Shown: positions 7,344-13,417 of the stretch, piece after piece | Layout: each line of letters starts with the position of its first letter | Position numbering within the stretch: position 1 is the stretch's first letter | Assembly: GCA_023415275.1 (NCBI GenBank) | Contig: JAEZLJ010000047.1 | Span: 1-13,417 of the forward strand | Length of the DNA: 13,417 nucleotides | Direction: 5' to 3' | Source: Bacteroidota bacterium | GTDB lineage: Bacteria; Bacteroidota; Bacteroidia; Chitinophagales; Chitinophagaceae | Program-made: the position numbers and the translations under genes | The notes under the pieces: generated by a model | What the model saw: the letters and a program-made list of their open reading frames with translations, nothing else | Database searches by the model: none | What the model was told of the DNA's origin: nothing

Positions 7344-8540
7344 ATGAAAAACTCAAAGGAATGGATATCACATGCCTTTAACTTAACCATTCTTGAAAAA
7401 AACAGGTATAGCTGGGTTGATTATCTAAGAGGACTCATTATACTTTTAGTGGTATATCATCATGCTTATCTTGGAATAGAAAGAAGTGGAATTTCTATGC
7501 CGGAAACGGTGGGGAAGGCTAATATGATATTTTATAGCTTCAGAATGCCCCTGTTCTTTATTATTTCAGGAGTGTTCACTACTATCAGCCTTGCCAAACA
7601 ACCTATAAAGGACCTCATCTTTGTTAAATACGATAAGATCCTGTATCCCTATTTTATCTGGGCCTTTATCCAGGTTACGTTGCAAATATTCATGTCAAAC
7701 TTTACCAATTCGGACAGAAGTATTCATGACTATTTGTATATCCTTTACCAGCCCAAACAGCTTGACCAGTTTTGGTATTTGCCTGCATTATTCAATGCTA
7801 CTATAGTATTCATTTTCTTTAAGATAAAGGTGAAGCCTTCGATGAAGATTCACTTACTTATAGGGCTGGCCTTTTACATTACAGCTCCGTTTCTGAATGA
7901 TATCAGTATGATGTCCAATTGGATGCGGTTTTATTTATTCTTTGTTATAGGAGACCTTATTTCAAAGATCCTTTTCACCAAAAGCCTGCAAAGTCAGCTT
8001 AAACGACCCATAACCCTTTTACTTTTCTTACCCATTTTTATTGGAGCGCAGGTGGTATATCTTCATAATAATGTAGGGGTAAAAGCTATGGAGACAACAC
8101 TTGAAACCTTTCATGGTGATAAAACACTTTATGCCCTGAATGAAGTAAACTTTCTTGTTACATCCCTGATAGGTTGTATGACGCTTATTATCATTGCCTT
8201 TCTTTTAGAAAAATGGAATAAGCTTTCCTTCTTAAGAGTAATAGGCTTCCACTCCCTATATATTTATATGATCCATGTGATAGTAGTAGGATTGGTGAGA
8301 GCAGTGCTGGTTCACTTTTTACATTTAACCAATCCTTTTCTGATATTGAGTATAGTAATTTTCTTTGGAGTGCTTATTCCTATCCTGTTTTATAATTTGC
8401 TGGGGAAAAGTTATCTATGGTTCTTATTTTCCACCAAAAAGAAACATGTAAAAGAAGAAAGGATCAATCAAAAATCTACGCTGCCTCCTTTAAGCACTGT
8501 CCACTCCTCTCAAATCAATTCAGATATCAGAAGTACTTAA
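7344..8540 (+). CDS. Acyltransferase-3 family integral membrane protein
   Basis: Member of the acyltransferase 3 (OafA/WcaH-like) family, which transfers acetyl or succinyl groups to sugars across the inner membrane. The N-terminal motif DYLRGLIILLVVYHH (26-40) contains the family's conserved Arg (R29) and His (H39/H40). RMPLFFIISG (67-76) is the second signature. About ten TM segments follow, and the C-terminal tail after about 370 is hydrophilic and basic. The 398-residue length fits a stand-alone acyltransferase without the SGNH domain. It starts 46 nt after the TolC-like gene, so it is probably co-transcribed and modifies the exopolysaccharide. Its 3' end overlaps the convergent minus-strand gene by 14 bp, with no terminator between them. 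Confidence 0.88.
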   Translation: MKNSKEWISHAFNLTILEKNRYSWVDYLRGLIILLVVYHHAYLGIERSGISMPETVGKANMIFYSFRMPLFFIISGVFTTISLAKQPIKDLIFVKYDKILYPYFIWAFIQVTLQIFMSNFTNSDRSIHDYLYILYQPKQLDQFWYLPALFNATIVFIFFKIKVKPSMKIHLLIGLAFYITAPFLNDISMMSNWMRFYLFFVIGDLISKILFTKSLQSQLKRPITLLLFLPIFIGAQVVYLHNNVGVKAMETTLETFHGDKTLYALNEVNFLVTSLIGCMTLIIIAFLLEKWNKLSFLRVIGFHSLYIYMIHVIVVGLVRAVLVHFLHLTNPFLILSIVIFFGVLIPILFYNLLGKSYLWFLFSTKKKHVKEERINQKSTLPPLSTVHSSQINSDIRST

Positions 8541-10125
8541 CTATAACCGAAGAGGGCAGGTTAGGCTGGTATTGCTTCAGGTTATTATAGAGTAAACCGG
8601 TAGAATCATTCAAGGAATAAAATGACACTACATCGTCTCCACAGATCACATTGTTTTGAATTTGCCAGGTAGCCACCTTCTTCCATTTGGAAGTCAAAGA
8701 ATCCGGGAACCAACTATCGTATATCATGGCCAGCTTCACTCCTCTTGCGCGACTTAATGAATCGAGAAATTGGGGAGTCCAATATTTTTCTTTTTTGCTC
8801 TTTGTAACCTCTATAGTGGCCAAACCCCAAAGATCTGTTATGGAAGCATTGGTAAAATAACTAACAGCCCCTATATCATTTAAGGCTATGCTGCTATCAA
8901 AATAATAGTTCTTTGAAAACCTGGCCATCTGGTATTGCTGGTCATAAATATTTTTACAGGCCTGTACAGATTTTTCCAGAGCAGAGCTGGAACGCAAGGC
9001 CATAGGGAAAAACAAAAAGAACACAACAATTAAAAGAATGAACCGGAGACTGCCCAATTTCCAATCTGCAAATACCTGCCTGCCATACTTATAAAAAAGT
9101 ACGGCTGTTATAATAGTAGCACAGAAAAAAATGTAAGCTTCATACCGGTATAGATACCCGGTGGAAGCCAGTGACAATTGAAGAATGGTAGCTGTTACTA
9201 GAAAAATAATAATGAAGGCATAAGAAGGTCTAATATAATTTTTGAACACCAAATACAAAACTGGCAGGATGATCAACCACCTTTGGGTTGCAAGCGCGGC
9301 CAGGCCATTCCTGGCATAGGTAAGCTTTTCAAAAAGTATATTGGTGATAATACCAGCGATGCCGCCATAGGAAAAGCTTTCAGATTTTACCAATACGGAA
9401 TTAGGCAGAAAATAACTGCCTTTCATTAAGGAGATTATTCCAAAGACCACCACCGGTAAAACACCAACGAATCCCAGCAAAAAGGCCTGTTTGATGTTCC
9501 TGTAATATAATAACATGACACAGGATATAGCTACCAGGAATAGCCCTTCATACCTGATGGAGGCTACCAATATGGCAGCTAAGTATATCTTAAAAGGAAT
9601 AACTGAGCGAGGTTTCTGTAAGGAAGATTCCAGCCAATCTGAAAAATGGAATATGAAAATAAAAGACAAGAGGCATTGAAGTGTGTGCTCCATTCCGGTG
9701 ACGACCATCAACGCAAGGGGGGTAACAAAAATGCCTAGAAGCATGATAGCTCCTTGTGCCACCGGAACAATTCCGTGTTTTTTAAACCATGAATGCAGGA
9801 ACCAAATAATTGCCAAACCTGCAAGGCAATTCACAACAAAAGGCACAGCAGTACTTTGAGAAAATAACCTGAAAGCTGTTAAGATAACTGTGTAAAGCAA
9901 GGATGATGAAGCAGATGCAAACTGATCACTGATACCCCAATGACCTTGAGTTAAATTTTTGGCTATCTGTAAATGAATAAAAGTATCATCGAAAGGATAC
10001 ATAAAAACGCCACCTGTATATTGCAAGACCCTGAACTCAATAAATAATACCGGGAGAAACAGAATAACGGTACCAAAAAGCAATACAAGAATATTATTCC
10101 TTTTAGAAAACGTACTTCCATTCAT
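8527..10125 (-). CDS. GT-C-type integral membrane glycosyltransferase-like protein
   Basis: Multi-pass membrane protein with the layout of polyprenyl-phosphate-sugar-dependent (GT-C/GT39-like) transferases. The first loop after TM1 (about 11-31) carries PFDDTFIHLQIAKNL (44-58), whose DD pair (D46-D47) is the candidate catalytic acidic motif. About nine to eleven TM segments follow, up to about 377. A soluble C-terminal domain (about 378-532) contains ALNDIGAVSYFTNASITDLWGL (414-435, quoted as two joined parts, ALNDIGAVSY and FTNASITDLWGL), a pattern I know from the extracytoplasmic part of GT-C proteins. The substrate is unknown. It begins 14 nt after the stop of the polymerase gene, so the two form an operon and it probably adds a branch sugar to the growing glycan. 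The stop codon (TGA) lies inside the 3' end of the convergent acyltransferase gene. Confidence 0.78.
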   Translation of the reverse strand: MNGSTFSKRNNILVLLFGTVILFLPVLFIEFRVLQYTGGVFMYPFDDTFIHLQIAKNLTQGHWGISDQFASASSSLLYTVILTAFRLFSQSTAVPFVVNCLAGLAIIWFLHSWFKKHGIVPVAQGAIMLLGIFVTPLALMVVTGMEHTLQCLLSFIFIFHFSDWLESSLQKPRSVIPFKIYLAAILVASIRYEGLFLVAISCVMLLYYRNIKQAFLLGFVGVLPVVVFGIISLMKGSYFLPNSVLVKSESFSYGGIAGIITNILFEKLTYARNGLAALATQRWLIILPVLYLVFKNYIRPSYAFIIIFLVTATILQLSLASTGYLYRYEAYIFFCATIITAVLFYKYGRQVFADWKLGSLRFILLIVVFFLFFPMALRSSSALEKSVQACKNIYDQQYQMARFSKNYYFDSSIALNDIGAVSYFTNASITDLWGLATIEVTKSKKEKYWTPQFLDSLSRARGVKLAMIYDSWFPDSLTSKWKKVATWQIQNNVICGDDVVSFYSLNDSTGLLYNNLKQYQPNLPSSVIVKYF

Positions 10126-10139
10126 GTTTGTGCCGTCTT

Positions 10140-11675
10140 TTAATAATTCTGATGTTGACCATCAGAAGTTAATGTATCTTCTTTCCTTTCTTTAGTAGTT
10201 TGGTGTCTTAATTGAAGCAGGATAGCTACCACGGGAAAATATACCATGGTATTACTGAATTGCCCAATCGCCTCTTGTGCAATTTCCCCAATATAATACG
10301 CAAATAGAAAAGCGGAAATGGCGGCAAAAAGAACTTTTGCCCTGGGATTCCTTGTAGCAAAATAACCCCTGATGGCATAACGGATGGTAATAAAATAAAG
10401 GATGCAGGTGAGAATCATACCGATCCATCCCGTTTCAAGTGATTTACTCAAATAGCTACTATCTGTAGGGAAGCCGGCTAATTCATGACCGGGAGTATAT
10501 TTCTGACCATTTTCACCTGTTGTTCCTAAACCACCACCAAAAGGATGACTATAGATATAGGGTTGAATGGAAGCCCTGTTAGATTCCCGTACATTGTATG
10601 ATGCATCTTCACTGGCAGAAAAACTGGTTCTGAACCTTATAATGGTTTCACTGCTATAAATAGGAGCAAACATTATAAATAGGAAAACCAGCAAGGAAAA
10701 GACAGCAAATATCCTGGTGGCTCTCTTATGGAGTGTTAGGAGAATATACAGTCCTACCCCACCAACAAACATCGCATTGGCCGTCCTGGTGCCTGAGTAA
10801 GACATACCTAGCAACATGATGACAGACCCTCCAAGTAAAAAGGCTTGATATATTCTTCTTCTTTCATTAATTCCTAAAAGAGTAAACAGCATGGCACAAC
10901 CCGCCATTATAATTCCAAATTCAGTAGGACCTACGAAAAATGAAAACTTACGGTAATTACCGAACAGGTAAATAAGATTTTGCCTGAGTTCATTACTATG
11001 CACCCAATTAATTTCAAAAGGAAACAGGCCATGCCATTGCTGTATACAGCCATACAATCCAGCCACCAGTGCACATACAAACAACACCCTTAAGAAATTC
11101 ATGATCTTTGAAAGATCAGTAAATACATTATAGCTGATGAAGATGATCACAAAGGATTCAAACACCTTTCGCACCACAAGGAACCATCCCTGTAAAGAGT
11201 GCCCATAAGGATTCATCAATTGCAGGCATAGGTATCCCAGTACCACCAGATAAAAAATTACCGGCCTTTTAGAAAAGAATGCCCTGGAATTTTCCTTTAC
11301 ATCATAATTCCCTACAAATAAACCCATGAATGTCGCAAGCATGAGCACATCTGCGACCACACCTACAGGCAGGTTGTCGTTAAAATATAGTCTTGAAAGG
11401 TGGGTACATATAAATAGAAAAATAAGGTTAATATATAGTCCCCATTCAACACTGAGCACACATAATAGCAAAATGGCTATTCCCATTATGACAGCAATAG
11501 CTCCAGCACCAACCATAAAATCATTGGCCAATAAATAACCAAATATCCCAGCGATGCTACCTATCAGTAAAAATCCCAACCAATTATTCAGTTTCTCAAT
11601 GACAAAGAATCTTTGAAAAAAAGAGAGTACAGGATTAGGGCGAACTTTTTGCCGGATATATTTTTCCTCCGCCAT
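10140..11675 (-). CDS. O-antigen polymerase/ligase family (Wzy/WaaL-like)
   Basis: Inner-membrane protein with about 11-12 TM segments. The Wzy_C/O-antigen-ligase signature is clear: SYSGTRTA (292-299), a large periplasmic loop at about 340-410 containing YSHPFGGGLGTTG (375-387), then TDSSYLSKSLETGWIGM (404-420) leading into the final TM bundle. R297 and the loop His/Arg residues are the sort used for lipid-linked glycan transfer in this family. The 511-residue length is within the family range. In an EPS locus with a co-polymerase, Wzy-type polymerisation is likelier than lipid A ligation, but sequence alone does not separate them. The ATG at 11675 follows directly on two tandem stop codons of a small upstream ORF, and the GT-C gene follows after 14 nt. 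Hence this is the middle gene of a three-gene unit. Confidence 0.9.
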   Translation of the reverse strand: MAEEKYIRQKVRPNPVLSFFQRFFVIEKLNNWLGFLLIGSIAGIFGYLLANDFMVGAGAIAVIMGIAILLLCVLSVEWGLYINLIFLFICTHLSRLYFNDNLPVGVVADVLMLATFMGLFVGNYDVKENSRAFFSKRPVIFYLVVLGYLCLQLMNPYGHSLQGWFLVVRKVFESFVIIFISYNVFTDLSKIMNFLRVLFVCALVAGLYGCIQQWHGLFPFEINWVHSNELRQNLIYLFGNYRKFSFFVGPTEFGIIMAGCAMLFTLLGINERRRIYQAFLLGGSVIMLLGMSYSGTRTANAMFVGGVGLYILLTLHKRATRIFAVFSLLVFLFIMFAPIYSSETIIRFRTSFSASEDASYNVRESNRASIQPYIYSHPFGGGLGTTGENGQKYTPGHELAGFPTDSSYLSKSLETGWIGMILTCILYFITIRYAIRGYFATRNPRAKVLFAAISAFLFAYYIGEIAQEAIGQFSNTMVYFPVVAILLQLRHQTTKERKEDTLTSDGQHQNY

Positions 11676-11678
11676 TTA

Positions 11679-11774
11679 TTAAAAAAATAAGATTTTCATA
11701 AATACCGCTATAAAGAAAAAAACTAAAGTGATGATCATGATCACTTCATGAAATGATTTTTTCTGATGTTCCAT
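11679..11774 (-). CDS. 31-residue single-TM small protein upstream of the polymerase
   Basis: ATG at 11774-11772 opens a 31-codon frame that ends with TAA at 11681-11679. The product has a short polar N-terminus, MEHQKKSFHEV, followed by an uninterrupted hydrophobic stretch (IMIITLVFFFIAVFMKILFF, residues 12-31), a textbook single membrane helix. A second TAA and then the polymerase ATG follow with no spacer, so translation would be coupled. The upstream in-frame stop is at 11789-11787, so there is only one possible start. I do not recognise the family. Likely roles by position are a small subunit or stabiliser of the polymerase, or a leader peptide controlling it. The T/A-rich composition makes a chance TM-like frame possible, so this stays tentative. 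Confidence 0.6.
   Translation of the reverse strand: MEHQKKSFHEVIMIITLVFFFIAVFMKILFF
11726..11746. repeat. 21-bp palindrome inside the small ORF
   Basis: AAGTGAT (11726-11732) and ATCACTT (11740-11746) are exact inverted arms around GATCATG. The core TGATCATGATCA (11731-11744 region) is itself symmetric. It resembles an operator in form, but it lies in coding sequence of the small ORF and no binding protein is known. Confidence 0.4.
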
Positions 11775-11854
11775 TATGAGAGCAAATTAAACTATTCCTA
11801 CCTCCCAATCAATAGCTGACCGGAGTATTGTGCTGAAGAATAACAATAAGCATA

Positions 11855-11871
11855 CCCATCCTTCGGGAGGG
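11855..11871 (-). terminator. Short GC-rich hairpin after the CBM6/PKD gene
   Basis: CCC-A-TCC (11855-11861, one bulged A) pairs with GGAGGG (11866-11871) around TTCG (CGAA on the minus strand). It starts 24 nt past the stop codon of the minus-strand PKD/CBM6 gene and before the small ORF. No proper T-run follows in the minus direction, so termination is uncertain. It may instead attenuate or protect the 3' end. Confidence 0.4.
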
Positions 11872-11894
11872 CCAAAAATAGCGGTGTATCGATC

Positions 11895-13417
11895 TTATAG
11901 TTTAATAAATTTCATAGACCTGGACACATTATTGATCTCAAGCCTCAGTATATATTCCCCTTTGGGCAAATCATCCACAAAAATCACATCGTGGAATTGC
12001 GGGGCAGTTTTATTCCGGGTGAATTGTTTTTGAAGCACGCCGGCCATATTCCAGATCTGAACTTTGATAATCCCCGTATGCAGATCATTTATTTCAATAT
12101 TAGCCTGGTTATGAACAGGTTTAGGATAAATATTCCAACTTGATTGTTCAGTGACCTCATAGTTTACTTCTACAACTTCCTTGCTTGTAATTGAAGCAGC
12201 ACTGAGGCTGGAGAGGTTGATTTCCCACCAGTTGAACAGGGGGTTACCGGAGGATTTATTGACCACCACTTTAAAGGTCTGGGCGTTGCCTGCGGTAAGG
12301 TTTACCGGTACGCTCACTGTTTGCCAGGCGGTGCCTGTATTGGGCACATTGATGGTGGCAAGCAGGGTGCCTGAGGAGCTTAAAAGCTGCAGCTTACTGC
12401 CTCCCTTGGTAGCGCCTACCCGGAAATTGACATTATAGGTGCCACTATAAAGTACATCTACTGTATAGTTCAGCACATCGTTATTGTCTAAGCCTCCTAC
12501 CTGTAAGGTGCCTCCCAGGTCTGTAGTGGCAGCGGTGGTGACCGTACCAACCGTAGAGGTATAGCTTTCAGCTTCTATCCTTTTAAAGTAGGTAGGTGTA
12601 GGTTGTTGGTTGACAGTGATCACGACATCATCTGAGGCACTAGCACCACTGTTATCAGTTACCGTTAACCTGAACGTATAGCTTCCTGCGGTAAGTCCTG
12701 TTACTGTAGTGGAAGCAGAAGCAGGTGAGGTAATGGTGCCACCGGTTCCTAATACTTTAGTCCAGCTGTAAGATGCTATTGATCCGTCAGGATCCGTTCC
12801 GCTACCTGAAAGGGTTACTGAACTTACAGGAAGGATAATGCTTTGATCTGCTCCTGCACTAGCAGTAGGTGGTTGATTGGCAGGAGCTGCATTGACTGTA
12901 ACATTCACCTCATCAAAGGCGGTAGCGCCACCATTGTCAGTGACCGTTAACCTAAAGGTATAAGCCCCTGCAGCAAGACCTGTTACAGTAGTGGAAGAAG
13001 CAGAAGGAGAAGTGATGGTAGCAGTTCCACCCAATACCTTGGTCCAGCTGTAAGAGGCAATGGTACCATCAGGATCTGTACCTGACCCACTGAGAGTCAA
13101 AGTAGCGGGAAGGGTAATGGTTTGATCCAGGCCAGCACTGGCAGAGGGCTGCTGGTTAGAGGCTGAGTTCACTACCACGTTTACATCATCAAAGGCAGTA
13201 GCACCAATATTATCAGTTACAGTAAGGCGGAATACGTAAGTACCTGCTGAAAGCCCTGTCACAGTAGTAGCAGCAGCAGATGGAGAAGTGATGGTGCCTC
13301 CGACCCCTGAAACCTTGGTCCAGCTATAGGAAGCAATGGATCCATCGGGATCGGTTCCACTTCCTGACAAACTCACAGAGCTTTGAGGCTGTGTGATGGT
13401 TTGATCCAAACCTGCAT
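11895..13417 (-). CDS. T9SS-secreted PKD-repeat protein with CBM6-like module (5' partial)
   Basis: The frame is open to the right edge. The first possible start (TTG at 13409) is the Leu of an AGLDQT motif inside a PKD domain, so the real start lies beyond the window. Numbering from that codon: PKD domains at about 1-82 (cut), 85-174 and 178-267; a CBM6-like carbohydrate-binding module at about 275-399 (RIEAESY at 277-283, DLGGTLQVGGLDNNDVLNY at 297-315, FNWWEINL at 392-399); and a C-terminal T9SS type A sorting domain at 425-504 ending MKFIKL. Its sorting motif reads YPKP (428-431) instead of the usual YPNP. No catalytic domain is visible in the part present; one may lie upstream. The protein should be outside the cell and bind glycan, perhaps the polymer made by the adjacent genes (inference). 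Confidence 0.88.
   Translation of the reverse strand, partial: AGLDQTITQPQSSVSLSGSGTDPDGSIASYSWTKVSGVGGTITSPSAAATTVTGLSAGTYVFRLTVTDNIGATAFDDVNVVVNSASNQQPSASAGLDQTITLPATLTLSGSGTDPDGTIASYSWTKVLGGTATITSPSASSTTVTGLAAGAYTFRLTVTDNGGATAFDEVNVTVNAAPANQPPTASAGADQSIILPVSSVTLSGSGTDPDGSIASYSWTKVLGTGGTITSPASASTTVTGLTAGSYTFRLTVTDNSGASASDDVVITVNQQPTPTYFKRIEAESYTSTVGTVTTAATTDLGGTLQVGGLDNNDVLNYTVDVLYSGTYNVNFRVGATKGGSKLQLLSSSGTLLATINVPNTGTAWQTVSVPVNLTAGNAQTFKVVVNKSSGNPLFNWWEINLSSLSAASITSKEVVEVNYEVTEQSSWNIYPKPVHNQANIEINDLHTGIIKVQIWNMAGVLQKQFTRNKTAPQFHDVIFVDDLPKGEYILRLEINNVSRSMKFIKL
12627..13417 (-). repeat. Tandem PKD-encoding repeats, period 276-282 bp
   Basis: The tccagct landmark (encoding SW of SYSWTKV) recurs at 12761, 13043 and 13319, that is, at steps of 282 and 276 bp. 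Neighbouring sequence around each is strongly similar, with most changes at third positions. The array continues out of the window on the right. Confidence 0.85.

Noticed and set aside
11783..11812. TTG-N19-TTAATTTG as a promoter for the minus-strand small ORF/polymerase unit
   Set aside because: The -7 match is only seven of eight and the implied start site falls almost on the small ORF's ATG, leaving virtually no leader. It is too weak to list as a feature.
12181..12438. Plus-strand 85-residue ORF opposite the CBM6 module
   Set aside because: It is antisense to a clear CBM6-like domain and has no signal or motif of its own.
13407..13409. TTG as the start of the last minus-strand gene
   Set aside because: It encodes the Leu of AGLDQT in a PKD domain and the frame runs on to the window edge.
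12627..13417. CRISPR-like array in the repeated sequence at the right end
   Set aside because: The repeats are about 280 bp long, encode PKD domains in one frame and have no short-repeat/spacer pattern.

Overview
The window looks like a chromosomal segment of a Bacteroidota bacterium, plausibly Chitinophagales/Chitinophagaceae. The evidence is two large proteins ending in type IX secretion (T9SS) type A sorting domains, PKD-repeat architecture, no clear Shine-Dalgarno sequences, and two candidate promoters of the Bacteroidota TTG...TAnnTTTG kind. The taxonomic placement below phylum is inference.

Layout. (1) 2-2710, plus strand: the 3' part of a secreted protein with a TIM-barrel glycosidase-like domain, three PKD domains and a T9SS sorting domain, closed by a strong terminator (2731-2763). 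(2) 2896-8540, plus strand: four exopolysaccharide (EPS) genes, namely a membrane GT2 glycosyltransferase, a Wzc-like polysaccharide co-polymerase with a P-loop ATPase domain, a half-length TolC-like outer-membrane protein and an acyltransferase-3 membrane protein. (3) 11774-8527, minus strand: a three-gene unit, namely an unlisted 31-residue single-TM small protein, a Wzy/O-antigen-ligase-type polymerase and a GT-C-type integral membrane protein. It converges on the plus-strand unit and overlaps it by 14 bp. (4) 13417-11895, minus strand: the 3' part of a second T9SS protein with PKD repeats and a CBM6-like module. Both outer genes run off the window edges, so their N-termini are not visible.

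How the parts fit. The GT2 enzyme would build or extend a lipid-linked glycan. The GT-C protein and the acyltransferase would decorate it, and the Wzy-type protein would polymerise it. The Wzc-like protein would govern chain length and export, and the TolC-like protein may serve the outer membrane. The secreted glycosidase and the CBM6 protein are good candidates for trimming or holding the polymer at the cell surface. No flippase (Wzx), initiating phosphoglycosyltransferase or Wza-type outer-membrane exporter is present in the window, so the pathway is incomplete here.

The observations most worth checking are the small membrane protein placed directly upstream of, and in frame with, the polymerase; the kinase-like co-polymerase without a tyrosine tail; the half-size TolC protein where a Wza-type protein would be expected; and the inverted, related PKD arrays bracketing the locus. 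All intergenic gaps are shorter than 300 bases.
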